A stretch of 44,255 bases of DNA from Acidobacteriaceae bacterium (GCA_903970395.1 CAJCIM010000149.1:1-44255), one strand, 5' to 3'; counted from the first letter of the stretch, positions 10,011-19,488 are shown. A program made the numbers and translations. The notes: generated by a model from the letters alone, not told the origin.

Positions 10011-11105
10011 CTAGTTTTTCTCTGCAGCAAAGACGTCCGCATCGTGGTTGATCTCCGCGGCCGTGGTGGGGTGGTCGTAGATCTCGATACGATAGCGGAA
10101 GGTGGTGCTGTCACCCTTCTTGATCGAGTACTTGAAGGCTGGCTGCTTAGGATCGAAGATGCTGCGACCCAGCGGATTGGCGGCGAAGAGGCCGTAGCCG
10201 CGCGCGTGCCAGTACGTTGGGTAGCCGGGGTTGCCGGGGTGGTCAAGGATCGCGATGCTATCGGTATGCCCTTCAGCATTGTGGCCGGTGAGCGTACACC
10301 AGCGGCCGCGCGTGGCCCACACCTTCGGGCCTTCGACGCCTTCGCTGGTGAGGTAGACGCCGGTCGCATCAGGGCTGGCGCCGGCGGTCTGCGTGGGACG
10401 GCCGCTGGCATCCATGAACATGCCGGACTTCTCTTCCGGTGACTCAAGCCAGCTAGCGACGCGCATGCCGAGCACGCCTTCCTTGTCATCGTTGAAGGTG
10501 ACATCTTCAATCGCCTTCAGCTTGATGGTCATGTCGATGGAACGCACGCCCTTGCCGCTTGAGAAGACGTAGCGCGTGGTCTGGTCGAGAATGCGGTCAC
10601 CCTTCCCTGTCGTCCAGTGCGACGTCGCAACCAGTTCACCGCTACGCGAGCCGGACTTGATGGAGACGATCTTGTCCTCATAGACGGTGCCCATCCTCGG
10701 CGCGTCCGCAGGCTTGATGGCGTCGGAGTTGTTCCAGAAGTCGAAGCCGTTGGCGTTGCCATAGTTGAACCAGAGACCAGCGTGGTGCGGATGATCGACA
10801 CGCTCATGCGGACGCGGAGCGAGCGGATAGCCTCGCGTCACCGTGACGCCGTCGGAGTCGAGGATAGGGTAGAGGACAGGCTTCTTCAGCGCCTTTGGGT
10901 CGTTGGCGTCCGGCCACAGGTAGCTGGTGAAGGGCTGGCCGTCGATGGTGACGTCGACGCGGCGGCTTGCCTCATCCGTCTTAACCTGGACGCCTTTTTG
11001 CCCGAGAGCGGTAGTGGCCATGAGTGCGAGAGTCGTCATCACCAGCGTCCTGCGAACCCAAGTCTGAGAATCCAGGTCTGGGGCACCTGATTTCTTCTTA
11101 GGCAT
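10011..11105 (-). CDS. PmoA-family (DUF6807) exported protein
   Basis: A 364-residue exported protein of the PmoA-like family (not methane monooxygenase), found mainly in Acidobacteria, Bacteroidetes and Planctomycetes next to sugar-metabolism genes. A hydrophobic signal segment is at about 16-35 (TLVMTTLALMATTALG). The diagnostic block HPHHAGLWFNYGNANG followed by DFWN lies at about 105-125, and a second histidine-containing block WHARGYGLFAANP at about 300-312. No catalytic activity is established for the family. Its start overlaps the end of the upstream Gfo/Idh/MocA gene by 8 bases, so the two are translationally coupled and probably act on the same compound. Confidence 0.8.
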   Translation of the reverse strand: MPKKKSGAPDLDSQTWVRRTLVMTTLALMATTALGQKGVQVKTDEASRRVDVTIDGQPFTSYLWPDANDPKALKKPVLYPILDSDGVTVTRGYPLAPRPHERVDHPHHAGLWFNYGNANGFDFWNNSDAIKPADAPRMGTVYEDKIVSIKSGSRSGELVATSHWTTGKGDRILDQTTRYVFSSGKGVRSIDMTIKLKAIEDVTFNDDKEGVLGMRVASWLESPEEKSGMFMDASGRPTQTAGASPDATGVYLTSEGVEGPKVWATRGRWCTLTGHNAEGHTDSIAILDHPGNPGYPTYWHARGYGLFAANPLGRSIFDPKQPAFKYSIKKGDSTTFRYRIEIYDHPTTAAEINHDADVFAAEKN

Positions 11106-12465
11106 AGACCTTGCCTCCTGCCATTACCTGTTGGGTCTTGTCGTCGAATGTGACCTTCAGGCCGGTCTGGATTGCCGCCACGTTCATGCACAGGGCGATG
11201 GAGTGGCTGTAGCCGGCTTCGATGCTGGCATTGGGGGTCTTGCGGCTACGGACGCACTCCATCCAATTCCGCATGTTGGCTCCGGTCTGCGGGTCGCCCT
11301 TGCCGGTGTTGGCGTCGGTAGAGACCTTCTCGCCGCCAAGAGAGAAGCTGGGCAGGCGGTTGGGCTGCAGCTTCATCTCCGCAGCTTCACGTGCCGTCAT
11401 GCCGCCTGTGTCGGTGACGGTCTGCTTGTCCATGTCGATCATGCCGCCGTTGGAGTAGTAGAGCTCCTTGACGCCGCCCGCCGAATTCGTAAAGCGCGAG
11501 GTGTACTGCACCTGGAAGCCCTTGGTCAGATCGTCCAGCGGACCATAGTCGAAGACCGAGGTCATCGTGTCCCAGTTCGTGCGGCCATCCTTCCACAGGT
11601 AGATGCCACCGTTCGCGACGCAGCTGCGCGGATGCGGCAGGCCGGTGAACCAATGCACAGTATCGATCTGGTGGACGAGCCACTGATCAGGGATGCCCGA
11701 CGAGTATGGCCAGAAGAGGCGGAACTCGAGATACTTCCGGGCGTCGAATTTGTCCTTGATGACGCCCATGCAGTAGCGGTGCCAGTCCGTGTCCTCTTCT
11801 TTGAGCAGTGGCACAACGTCGGGGCGACGCCAGCGGCCTGGCTGATTCACGTTCCAGCTCATCTCCACCATCACGATGTCTCCGAACTTGCCGGACTTGA
11901 TGTACTCCGCAGCCTTCATATAACTGGGCGTGGAGCGGCGTTGCGTGCCCACCTGCACGATCTTGCCTGTCTTGTGCACAGCGGCGCGGAAGTTGCGGGC
12001 ATCCTCCATCAGGTGCGCGGTGGGCTTTTCGACATATGCATCTCGCCCGGCGTTGACGGCCTCGATGCCGCAGCGGGCGTGCTGAAAGTCGGCTGTGGCG
12101 ATGAGAACGGCGTCAACGTCCTTACGCGAGTAAAGGGCGTCCGTGTTGACGACCGGCTCTACGTCAAAGCCCGACACCTTCTTGATATAGTCCTTGCCCT
12201 CTTCGCGGCGGCGGTTCCAGATATCGCAGACGGCGACGAACTCGAAGTTCATCTCCTTAGCGTGCTCGGAGAAGGCGGGAATCAGGGACTGCTTCATGCG
12301 GTCGCCGCAGCCGACGACGGCTGTGCGGACACGGTCGTTGGCGCCCGGGATGGCGGCATAGCTCTTCGCCGTCCAAAGGCTGGAAGCAGCGGGGAGCGCA
12401 GTGGCCGCGAGGGCGGCGCTGGTGGTCTTGAGGAAATCGCGGCGGGTCGTTTCTTCGTGTGCCAT
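11098..12465 (-). CDS. Tat-exported Gfo/Idh/MocA-family oxidoreductase
   Basis: A 455-residue oxidoreductase-fold protein with an N-terminal twin-arginine signal (TTRRDFLKTTSAALAATAL). The nucleotide-binding motif reads VVGCGDR at about 50-56, and the conserved catalytic lysine motif EKPTAH is at 146-151, so unlike the other copy in this window the EKP motif is intact. The C-terminal domain has the QWLVHQIDTVHWFTG block. Length and Tat signal match a large Acidobacteria/Planctomycetes subgroup thought to work on sugars in the periplasm. It is the first gene of a pair with the PmoA-family gene, which it overlaps by 8 bases. The substrate is not identifiable from sequence. Confidence 0.87.
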   Translation of the reverse strand: MAHEETTRRDFLKTTSAALAATALPAASSLWTAKSYAAIPGANDRVRTAVVGCGDRMKQSLIPAFSEHAKEMNFEFVAVCDIWNRRREEGKDYIKKVSGFDVEPVVNTDALYSRKDVDAVLIATADFQHARCGIEAVNAGRDAYVEKPTAHLMEDARNFRAAVHKTGKIVQVGTQRRSTPSYMKAAEYIKSGKFGDIVMVEMSWNVNQPGRWRRPDVVPLLKEEDTDWHRYCMGVIKDKFDARKYLEFRLFWPYSSGIPDQWLVHQIDTVHWFTGLPHPRSCVANGGIYLWKDGRTNWDTMTSVFDYGPLDDLTKGFQVQYTSRFTNSAGGVKELYYSNGGMIDMDKQTVTDTGGMTAREAAEMKLQPNRLPSFSLGGEKVSTDANTGKGDPQTGANMRNWMECVRSRKTPNASIEAGYSHSIALCMNVAAIQTGLKVTFDDKTQQVMAGGKVYA

Positions 12466-12650
12466 GGGGCCTCCGTTGGTTGTGATGAGACGGCTAAATG
12501 CGGTGAGCAGAATGATCGTAGTGGAAACAATTTCTGAGCGTGCGAATTATGGCACCGTGGCTGGATAGCTGACAAGGAAGTTGAGCGGTCTTACCGGATA
12601 TCGCCCAGTCGCCCTGCGACTCAGGCGGAAAGCGGGGTACCGGGCGTGGT

Positions 12651-12679
12651 TTGACCCCTGCGGCACAGCCTCGTATCCT
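12651..12679 (+). promoter_or_regulatory. Predicted sigma-70-type promoter of tig
   Basis: TTGACC (12651-12656), a 17-base spacer and TATCCT (12674-12679). Transcription would begin near 12686, giving a leader of about 120 bases before the tig start. The 339-base gap 12466-12804 holds this promoter and the structured leader; the part nearest the oxidoreductase gene shows nothing clear. Confidence 0.55.
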
Positions 12680-12694
12680 TAGTGTTGGCGCAGT

Positions 12695-12750
12695 GCCGAT
12701 GCCGGCTGGCCTTCCCTTTTCGGAAGGCGCCTTGAACGGGTTGCATCGGC
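12695..12750 (+). other. Structured 5' leader of tig
   Basis: An outer 8-bp perfect stem (12695-12702 with 12743-12750) encloses an inner 7-bp hairpin (12709-12715 with 12722-12728). It begins roughly 10 bases after the predicted transcription start and ends about 55 bases before the start codon. I do not recognise it as a known riboswitch. No T-run follows the inner hairpin, so a simple attenuator is not supported. Confidence 0.4.
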
Positions 12751-12804
12751 GCAAATTCCCAGCCCGCCCCCCACCTTTTGGTAGGCACTTTGGAAGGCAA
12801 CACA

Positions 12805-14208
12805 TTGTCAGAGACAGTTGAAGAGACGACGCAAGATACCGCTGTGGCGACTGCCGAGCACACCCACGATCACGCCGGTCATGACCACGAGCACCATCAC
12901 CACGGCCCCACGCTGAACGCCGAGCTGACCCGCTCGATCAGCGTTGAGGCTCCTGCCGAAGAGGTGAACAAGGCGTTCCAGCAGACGACCAAGCGCTACA
13001 CGAAGCTGGCCCGTATTCCTGGCTTCCGCGCGGGCAAGGTGCCACCGACTCTGATCAAGAGCCGCTTTGCACGCGAGCTGCGCCAGGAGGTTCTGGAGTC
13101 GCTCGTGAGCCAGAAATTCCGCGAGGCCCTGCAGGAGCAGAACCTGCAGCCCGTGAGCGAGCCCCAGCTGAGCGAGCTGACTCTGGCCGAAGGCATGCCT
13201 CTAAAGTTCACGGCGAGCTTCGAAGTGATGCCGACGATCGACATCACTGGCTACGACACCGTGAGCGTCGAGAAGCCCGACACCACCCTGACTGACGACG
13301 AGTACGAGGCCGAGCTGAACAACGTGCTCGACCACCACGCGACCGTGGAGCCAGTGGAAGAGGACCGTCCGCTGGTTGATGGCGACTGGGCCGAGATCGG
13401 CTTCAAGGGCGAGCTGCAGGCTGTCGCGCAGACCGTCGGCGAAGACGGGCTCGAGAAGGCCGAAGATCAGCCGATCACCGGCGAGGACGTGCTGATCGAA
13501 GTCGGCGGCAAGAACACGCTGCAGGCGTTCAACGAAGCCCTTCGCGGCGCGAAGGTCGGCCAGGAGTTGAGCTTCGAGGCCACCTACCCGGCCGAGTTCG
13601 GCGATGCGCGCCTCTCGGGCCGCACCGTGGCGTACGACGTGACCGTGAAGGCGATCAAGAGCAAGAGCTACCCCGAGCGCGACGAAGAGTTCGCCAAGCA
13701 GCTGGGCAACTACGAGAGCTGGGATGACTTCGAGACCAAGCTGCGTGAGCGCGTAGCGGGCCGCAAGGCTGAAGCGCTGAAGTCACAGGCGCGCGACAAG
13801 ATGCTCGACGAGATCGTGGCGAAGTTCAAGTTCCCTGTTCCCGAGACGTTTGTGCAGCAGCAGATCGACGCCCGGCTGGAGCGCGGTCTGCGCGCGCTGG
13901 CCCAGCAGGGTATGAGCGCCGACGCGATGCGACAACTGGACTTTGGCCGCCTGCGCGAGGTACAGCGTGACCAGGCCGTGAACGAGGTGAAGGCCTCGCT
14001 GCTGCTGGACAAGATCGCCGAGCAGGAGAAGGTCGAGGTGAGCGACGAGGAGTTCGAGCGCGAGCTGCTGATGCTCTCGATCCAGGCGCGCGAGCCGATG
14101 GAACAGCTGTACAAGCGGATGAAGGATGACGGCTCCCTGCAGCGGATGCGCGACCAGATTCGCCGCGAGAAGACCGGCGCCGCGCTGTACGAGCGGCTGG
14201 CTGGTTAG
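12805..14208 (+). CDS. tig: Trigger factor with His-rich N-terminal extension
   Basis: Ribosome-associated chaperone and peptidyl-prolyl isomerase that meets nascent chains at the exit tunnel. The ribosome-docking signature GFRAGKVP is at about residues 73-80. The FKBP-like domain lies at about 185-270 and the long helical chaperone arms follow to residue 467. Unusually, about 35 extra residues precede the N-domain and include nine histidines between 19 and 33 (HTHDHAGHDHEHHHH). TTG 12805 is preferred because GGAAGG lies about 5 bases upstream; a TTG at 12778 would add nine residues. No ATG is available near either. It is followed by clpP and clpX, the usual tig-clpP-clpX order. Confidence 0.93.
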   Translation: MSETVEETTQDTAVATAEHTHDHAGHDHEHHHHGPTLNAELTRSISVEAPAEEVNKAFQQTTKRYTKLARIPGFRAGKVPPTLIKSRFARELRQEVLESLVSQKFREALQEQNLQPVSEPQLSELTLAEGMPLKFTASFEVMPTIDITGYDTVSVEKPDTTLTDDEYEAELNNVLDHHATVEPVEEDRPLVDGDWAEIGFKGELQAVAQTVGEDGLEKAEDQPITGEDVLIEVGGKNTLQAFNEALRGAKVGQELSFEATYPAEFGDARLSGRTVAYDVTVKAIKSKSYPERDEEFAKQLGNYESWDDFETKLRERVAGRKAEALKSQARDKMLDEIVAKFKFPVPETFVQQQIDARLERGLRALAQQGMSADAMRQLDFGRLREVQRDQAVNEVKASLLLDKIAEQEKVEVSDEEFERELLMLSIQAREPMEQLYKRMKDDGSLQRMRDQIRREKTGAALYERLAG

Positions 14209-14248
14209 CTGCACGAGCGGCAGACTGGTTAACAGCCTCATAGGATAA

Positions 14249-14315
14249 AGCTGTGTGCCCGGTTGTAGGATTGTTTCCAGCACGGGCACGCAGCTGGTCC
14301 TTACCCTCAGGGTAA
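14249..14315 (+). other. Two hairpins in the tig-clpP gap
   Basis: A 13-bp stem with one G-T pair (14249-14261 with 14283-14295) is followed by a small perfect 6-bp hairpin (14301-14306 with 14310-14315). Neither has a T-run, so they look more like an mRNA processing or stability element, or a clpP leader, than a terminator. Confidence 0.4.
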
Positions 14316-14386
14316 CGGATTGAGAAACAAGTTTTGGCCCTCGATTTAGGCCCTTCACACGCAACACGCAAAGAAAGAGAGAGCCA

Positions 14387-14977
14387 ATGGGACTGATACC
14401 GATGGTGCTGGAGCAGACGAGCCGGGGCGAACGCTCGTATGACATCTACAGCCGCCTGCTGCGCGACAACATCATCTTTTTGGGAACGCCGATCGACGAT
14501 AACGTCGCGAACCTGATCATCGCGCAGTTGCTGTTCCTCTCCGGCGAAGACCCGGAGAAGGACATCCAGCTCTACATCAACTCGCCGGGCGGCTCGATCT
14601 CTGCCGGCCTAGCGATCTACGACACGATGCAGTACATCAAGAACGATGTGGTCACATTCTGCCTCGGTCAGGCGGCGTCGATGGGCGCGTTCCTGCTGAT
14701 GGCCGGCAAGAAGGGCAAGCGGTTCACGCTGCCTAACTCACGCATCCTGATCCACCAGCCGTCCATGGGCGGTCTCGGCGGACAGGCAACGGACATCGAC
14801 ATTCACGCGCGAGAGATCCTGCGTATTCGTGAGCTCACAAACCGTTTGATGAGCCAGAACACCGGCCAGCCACTGGAACGCATCGAACGCGATGTGGAAC
14901 GTGACTTCATCATGACCGCTCCGCAGGCCAAGGAGTACGGCATCATCGACGACATCATCGACCGCCCGCGTACGTAA
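14387..14977 (+). CDS. clpP: ATP-dependent Clp protease proteolytic subunit
   Basis: Serine peptidase that forms the double-heptamer degradation chamber serving ClpX and ClpC. The 196-residue length is standard. The catalytic triad is seen as Ser98 (GQAASMGAF), His123 (RILIHQPS) and Asp173 (in RDVERDF). The N-terminus [22 protein letters not shown] is typical of the loop region and propeptide. The purine-rich GAAAGAGAGAG just upstream serves as ribosome binding site. It is separated from tig by a 178-base gap with hairpins, and from clpX by a strong terminator, so clpP and clpX levels can differ. Confidence 0.97.
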   Translation: MGLIPMVLEQTSRGERSYDIYSRLLRDNIIFLGTPIDDNVANLIIAQLLFLSGEDPEKDIQLYINSPGGSISAGLAIYDTMQYIKNDVVTFCLGQAASMGAFLLMAGKKGKRFTLPNSRILIHQPSMGGLGGQATDIDIHAREILRIRELTNRLMSQNTGQPLERIERDVERDFIMTAPQAKEYGIIDDIIDRPRT

Positions 14978-14993
14978 CGCGACGGAAAGTCAG

Positions 14994-15026
14994 AAGCCCC
15001 GCTCCAGCAATGGTGCGGGGCTTTTG
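14994..15026 (+). terminator. Rho-independent terminator after clpP
   Basis: A 9-bp GC-rich stem (14994-15002 with 15015-15023), a 12-nt loop and a following TTTG, 17 bases after the clpP stop. It implies that clpX has its own promoter or relies on read-through. Confidence 0.8.
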
Positions 15027-15140
15027 TCTACCCAAATACAGAAATGGAACCACGTCCGACACCCGGAATCCAGTGCGACAGCCCGTGTTACTTTGGTACA
15101 TCACCGGGGCCGGGGCACGGGTGTAAACTTATGCATGTGT

Positions 15141-15165
15141 CTGACGCGGCGTTTTGCTGCGTCAG
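15141..15165 (+). other. Stem-loop in the clpX leader
   Basis: A 10-bp stem (15141-15150 with 15156-15165, one G-T pair) with loop GTTTT ends 7 bases before the AAAGGAG ribosome binding site at 15173-15179. It could affect translation initiation or mRNA stability. Confidence 0.4.
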
Positions 15166-15191
15166 TGCCCACAAAGGAGTTCACCCTGTCT

Positions 15192-16475
15192 ATGAAGACC
15201 TCCAGGGGCCCGGAAGAATCACTCCGCTGCTCGTTTTGCCATAAATCCCAGGATGCAGTTGCGAAGCTGATATCTTCGCCGTCGGACTATCCACGTGCTT
15301 ACATCTGTGACGAGTGTGTCGCGGTGTGTAACTCCATCCTCGAAGATGACAAAGGCGACTCGCAGCCCGGTGCTGCCCCTGCGCATCTGCCCAAGCCTGC
15401 TGAAGTGAAAGCATTTCTGGACGAGTACGTCATCGGCCAGGACACAACCAAGAAGAAGCTCGCCGTAGCCGTCTACAACCACTACAAGCGCATCCAGATG
15501 AACCGCACGCGCGGCAACGATGTGGAGCTGCAGAAGTCGAACATTCTGCTGGTAGGCCCGACAGGCTCCGGCAAGACGCTGCTGGCCCAGACGCTGGCCA
15601 AGATGCTCGATGTGCCGTTTGCGATTGTGGACGCGACGACTCTGACCGAAGCCGGCTATGTGGGCGAGGATGTGGAAAACATCATCCTGAAGCTGTTGCA
15701 AGCCTCCGACGGCGACGTGGCCCGTGCCCAGTCCGGCATTATCTATATTGATGAGATCGACAAGATCGGCCGCAAGGACGAGAACCCCTCCATCACTCGC
15801 GATGTGAGTGGCGAGGGTGTACAGCAGGCTCTGCTGAAGCTGCTGGAAGGCACCATCGCCAACGTTCCGCCACAGGGCGGGCGCAAGCACCCGCACCAGG
15901 AGTTCACGATCGTTGATACGACGAACATCCTGTTCATCTGCGGCGGTGCGTTTGTGGGCCTCGAAAAGGTAATCGGGCGTCGTATCGGCAAGAAGGCTCT
16001 TGGTTTTAAAGCCATCGGCGAGGTCGCCGAGGACGATATCGTTACCCCGATCCGCGCACAACGTGACACAGAGCTGCTGCGCCAGGCCGAACCTCAGGAC
16101 CTGCTGAAGTATGGCCTGATTCCCGAATTTATCGGACGTCTTCCCGTGTTGGGCATCCTCGACGAGTTGGATGAAGCGGCGCTGATCGACATCCTGACAC
16201 GGCCACGCAATGCGCTGCTCAAGCAATATGCGCGCCTGTTTGAGTATGAGGGCGTCAAAGTGATCTGGACCGACGATGCGGCCCGTGAGATCGCCCGCGA
16301 GGCCCTGCAACGGCGAGTGGGAGCGCGCGGTCTGCGCATGATTCTGGAAGAGTTGATGCTTGACCTGATGTACCACATCCCCGGCAACAAGAAGGTGAAG
16401 GAGCTGGTGATCACCGAAGAGATGGTGAAGAGCCGCGACATCACGATGCCCGTAGTGCTGGAGAAAGCCGGCTAG
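15192..16475 (+). CDS. clpX: ATP-dependent Clp protease ATP-binding subunit ClpX
   Basis: AAA+ unfoldase that recognises tagged substrates and translocates them into ClpP. The 427-residue protein starts [10 protein letters not shown] and has an N-terminal zinc-binding domain with C13, C16, C39 and C42. Walker A GPTGSGKT is at 122-129, the substrate-gripping pore loop GYVGED at 155-160, and Walker B IIYIDEID at about 183-190; the sensor-2 arginine region GARGLR is near the C-terminus. ATG 15192 is 12 bases from AAAGGAG; an in-frame CTG at 15186 has better spacing, so initiation there cannot be excluded. A longer reading from 15024 would run through the terminator and leader hairpin and is unlikely. 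Confidence 0.96.
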   Translation: MKTSRGPEESLRCSFCHKSQDAVAKLISSPSDYPRAYICDECVAVCNSILEDDKGDSQPGAAPAHLPKPAEVKAFLDEYVIGQDTTKKKLAVAVYNHYKRIQMNRTRGNDVELQKSNILLVGPTGSGKTLLAQTLAKMLDVPFAIVDATTLTEAGYVGEDVENIILKLLQASDGDVARAQSGIIYIDEIDKIGRKDENPSITRDVSGEGVQQALLKLLEGTIANVPPQGGRKHPHQEFTIVDTTNILFICGGAFVGLEKVIGRRIGKKALGFKAIGEVAEDDIVTPIRAQRDTELLRQAEPQDLLKYGLIPEFIGRLPVLGILDELDEAALIDILTRPRNALLKQYARLFEYEGVKVIWTDDAAREIAREALQRRVGARGLRMILEELMLDLMYHIPGNKKVKELVITEEMVKSRDITMPVVLEKAG

Positions 16476-16499
16476 CGGTGATAACAAAAGTGTCAATGG

Positions 16500-16528
16500 A
16501 AACGGGCAGCTTCGGCTGTCCGTTTTTC
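16500..16528 (+). terminator. Rho-independent terminator after clpX
   Basis: An 11-bp stem (16500-16510 with 16515-16525, one G-T pair) closed by a stable TTCG tetraloop and followed by a run of T. It lies about 25 bases after the clpX stop. Confidence 0.85.
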
Positions 16529-16646
16529 GTTGGGCGCAAAACCAGTAGAAACACTGCGTTTTCTTGTCCGGTGTGCAGGGTACAATTTCGTTCAGCGAAA
16601 GGGCGCGCATCGTTCGGTATTCATTCGCGTCTAACACTGGAGAGTT

Positions 16647-19067
16647 ATGACCAACGACGAACGAGACCTATTGACCGGCGCCCAGCGCAAGCTACCCATG
16701 ATGCCCATCCGCGAGATGGTCATCTTCCCGCATATGATGGCCCCCTTTGTGGTGGGCCGCGAGTCCAGTGTACGTGCCCTGGAAGAGGCGCTCAACGGTG
16801 ACCGCAAGATCTTCCTCGCGGCACAGCACGATGCCTCGGTGGATGAGCCGACAGCGGACGACATCTATACCGTGGGCGTGGTCGGCAATATCGTGCAGTC
16901 TGTCCGCATGCCGGACGGCAACATCAAGGTGCTGGTGGAGGGCGTCGAACGCGCCAGCGCCAGTGAGGTAAACGACGACGACGGATTCTTTATTGCCACC
17001 GTGCGTGTGTCGCGTGCAGAGCTCGTCTCTACACCGCAGACGGACCAACTGGTGGCCCGCGTCCATCAACTGTTCGAGCAGTACGGCAAGCTGCAGCAGT
17101 CGTTAAATCAGGAGAGCGCCGCAGCACTGCGCACCGACGATCCGGCGAAGCTCGCCGACGTGATCGCGGCAAACCTGCCGCTGTCGATCGAAGAGAAGCA
17201 GCAGATCCTTGAGGTCTTTGACCCCGAGATGCGGCTCTCGCGCATCGCCGACACGCTGGATATCGCCATCGAGAAGCTCAACATGGATCGCAGCATCCAG
17301 AGCCGCGTGAAGCGGCAGATGGAGCGCGCCCAGAAGGAGTACTACCTCAACGAGAAGATCAAGGCGATCCAGAAGGAACTGGGCCGCGGCGAACGCTCGG
17401 AGTTCGACGAGCTGAAGAAGAAGATCGAAGAGGCCGGCATGACGGCCGAGGTAAAGGAAAAGGCGCTGCAGGAGCTCAAGAAGCTTGAAGCGATGCCGCC
17501 GATGTCGGCAGAGTCTACCGTCAGCCGCAACTACCTCGACTGGCTGTTGGCTGTGCCGTGGAAGAAGCGCTCCAAGGAGATTCGCTCCATTGAGAACGCC
17601 GAGACGGTGCTGAACGAAGACCACTACGGCCTGGAGAAGATCAAAGACCGTATCCTCGAGTTCCTCGCCGTGCGGCAGTTGGTGAAGAACCCCAAGGGCT
17701 CGATTCTGTGCTTCGTCGGACCTCCGGGCGTGGGCAAGACTTCGCTGGGCATGTCGATCGCCAAAGCCACTGGCCGCAAGTTCGTCCGCATGTCGTTGGG
17801 CGGCGTACGCGATGAGGCCGAAATTCGCGGCCACCGACGGACGTACATCGGCGCGCTGCCAGGACAGATCATCCAGAGCATGAAGAAGGCCGGCACCAAG
17901 AACCCCGTCATCATGCTGGACGAGATCGACAAGATGGCCTCGGACTTCCGCGGCGACCCGGCCAGTGCCCTGCTCGAAGTCCTCGACCCCGAGCAGAACA
18001 ACACCTTCCAGGACCACTATCTCGACGTCGAATATGACCTCTCGCAGGTTCTCTTCGTCGCCACGGCGAACGTGCTGCACACCATCCCCGGCCCTCTACA
18101 GGACCGCATGGAGATCCTCCGCCTCACCGGCTACACCGAGGTCGAAAAGCTGGAGATCGCCAAGCAGTACCTGGTGAAGAAACAGCTGGAGGCCACAGGC
18201 CTCAACGGCGAACAGATTCAGTTCTCCGATGATGCGCTGCGCGACGTCATCCGCTACTACACGCGCGAGGCTGGCGTCCGCAACCTGGAGCGCGAGATCG
18301 GCAACCTCTGCCGCAAGGTCGCACGCAAGATCGTGAAGGACGGCAAGCATACCGAGGCCGTCACCACCGAGTCAATCGAAGGCCTGCTAGGCGTGGCTAA
18401 GTTCCGCGACAGCCAGGTGCAGGAGAAGAGTGAGATCGGCCTCGTCACCGGGCTGGCATGGACGGAGATGGGCGGCTCGATTCTGCAGACCGAGGTGCAG
18501 GTACTCGACGGCAAGGGCAAGATGACGCCGACCGGCCAGTTGGGAGACGTCATGCAGGAGTCCGCACAGGCTGCGCTGACTTGGATACGTTCGCGCTCAC
18601 AGCACCTTGGGCTCGCCAAGGACTTCTACCGCAACATCGACATCCACATCCACGTGCCCGAGGGCGCAATCCCCAAGGACGGCCCCTCCGCCGGCATCAC
18701 CATGGCAACGGCACTCGCCAGCGCACTGACGCGCATCGAAGTCCGCCGCGACATCGCGATGACCGGCGAGATCACGCTGCGCGGCAAGGTGCTGCCCATC
18801 GGCGGTCTGAAGGAGAAGCTGCTTGCTGCGCATCGCGCAGGCATCCGCGAGGCGATTCTGCCTGCGGACAACAAGCGCGATCTCGCTGATCTGCCGCAGC
18901 TGATCAAAGATGAGATGAAACTGAACTGGGTGGAGACGATGGATGAGGTGCTGGAGCTGGCGCTGACACGCAAGCTGCAGAAGCTCGCCGAGGAGACTCC
19001 CGAGGCTCTCGGAACGCCGATTCCGCCGGTTGCGCAAGCGCCGGCCGCCAACGTGACACACCAGTAA
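16647..19067 (+). CDS. lon: ATP-dependent protease La (Lon)
   Basis: Homo-oligomeric AAA+ protease that degrades misfolded and regulatory proteins in the cytosol. The 806-residue protein has the N-terminal LON substrate-binding domain (starting [13 protein letters not shown] at 16-28), a coiled segment at about 220-285, Walker A GPPGVGKT at 358-365, and Walker B VIMLDEID at about 421-428. The C-terminal protease domain has the catalytic Ser681 ([10 protein letters not shown]) and Lys722 ([10 protein letters not shown]). Numbers match the E. coli enzyme closely. GGAGAG just before the ATG at 16647 fixes the start. It follows clpX after a strong terminator and has its own strong terminator, so it is probably a separate unit. 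Confidence 0.97.
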   Translation: MTNDERDLLTGAQRKLPMMPIREMVIFPHMMAPFVVGRESSVRALEEALNGDRKIFLAAQHDASVDEPTADDIYTVGVVGNIVQSVRMPDGNIKVLVEGVERASASEVNDDDGFFIATVRVSRAELVSTPQTDQLVARVHQLFEQYGKLQQSLNQESAAALRTDDPAKLADVIAANLPLSIEEKQQILEVFDPEMRLSRIADTLDIAIEKLNMDRSIQSRVKRQMERAQKEYYLNEKIKAIQKELGRGERSEFDELKKKIEEAGMTAEVKEKALQELKKLEAMPPMSAESTVSRNYLDWLLAVPWKKRSKEIRSIENAETVLNEDHYGLEKIKDRILEFLAVRQLVKNPKGSILCFVGPPGVGKTSLGMSIAKATGRKFVRMSLGGVRDEAEIRGHRRTYIGALPGQIIQSMKKAGTKNPVIMLDEIDKMASDFRGDPASALLEVLDPEQNNTFQDHYLDVEYDLSQVLFVATANVLHTIPGPLQDRMEILRLTGYTEVEKLEIAKQYLVKKQLEATGLNGEQIQFSDDALRDVIRYYTREAGVRNLEREIGNLCRKVARKIVKDGKHTEAVTTESIEGLLGVAKFRDSQVQEKSEIGLVTGLAWTEMGGSILQTEVQVLDGKGKMTPTGQLGDVMQESAQAALTWIRSRSQHLGLAKDFYRNIDIHIHVPEGAIPKDGPSAGITMATALASALTRIEVRRDIAMTGEITLRGKVLPIGGLKEKLLAAHRAGIREAILPADNKRDLADLPQLIKDEMKLNWVETMDEVLELALTRKLQKLAEETPEALGTPIPPVAQAPAANVTHQ

Positions 19068-19086
19068 GCAATCCGCAGATAGCAGC

Positions 19087-19129
19087 AAACACGGAGGCCG
19101 AGCCCACACAGGGTTCGGCCTCCGTGTTT
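19087..19129. terminator. Long bidirectional hairpin terminator after lon
   Basis: A 19-bp stem with a single G-T pair (19087-19105 with 19111-19129) and a 5-nt loop. It lies between lon (plus) and a small membrane protein gene (minus) and can serve both. Confidence 0.8.
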
Positions 19130-19138
19130 ACGCCTGCT

Positions 19139-19285
19139 TTAGGCGCTGCGCCCGCGCACAAGATGCATGATGAGCGAGATCACCGCGAAGACGATCAGCA
19201 GATGGATAAAGAAAGCGGAGACATGGAACGCAAAGAAGCTGACGGCCCAGATAATCACCAGCACAAGAGCAAGCAGTAGAAACAT
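19139..19285 (-). CDS. Small membrane protein of the lmo0937 (DUF5670) type
   Basis: A 48-residue protein made of two hydrophobic helices (MFLLLALVLVIIWAVSFF and FIHLLIVFAVISLIMHLV), ending in the short basic tail RGRSA. Two helices, a central FIH and a terminal RGR-type tail match the lmo0937 family, which is widespread and often stress-induced but of unknown function. Start at 19285 chosen because longer readings add an unlikely non-hydrophobic leader; AGGTG is a weak ribosome binding site. Divergent, across about 200 bases, from a second small membrane protein, perhaps a shared stress-responsive promoter region. Confidence 0.7.
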   Translation of the reverse strand: MFLLLALVLVIIWAVSFFAFHVSAFFIHLLIVFAVISLIMHLVRGRSA

Positions 19286-19488
19286 ATCGACACCTAACCT
19301 AGTGAATTGAATGAAACCCGAAACCAAAAGCCTGAAACCATACGTTGAGATCGGTGTTATCGGCGGCGAGTTGCACGACCTGTCGAGAAAACCTTCGCGG
19401 TATGCGAACTTCTCGCCATTGGATAACAGTGCTCTGCGATCCGGCATCTACTTGTGACGTTGCAGATACTTGGATCCTGGAGGCGTCT

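Noticed and set aside
11131-12537. A 468-codon open frame on the plus strand
   Set aside because: It is antisense to the Gfo/Idh/MocA gene, whose domains, Tat signal and length are convincing. Long antisense frames are expected in GC-rich DNA.
16564-16586. TTGTCC...TACAAT as a lon promoter
   Set aside because: The spacer is only 11 bases, too short for a sigma-70 promoter; the TACAAT could be a -10 but no good -35 was found.
15219-16637. A 472-codon open frame on the minus strand
   Set aside because: It is antisense to clpX and crosses its terminator; the product has no recognisable domain.
16632-16649. TAACACT/AGAGTTA inverted repeat at the lon start as a stress operator such as CIRCE
   Set aside because: The arms are short and imperfect, and they mostly reflect the ribosome binding site and start codon. 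They do not match the CIRCE consensus.
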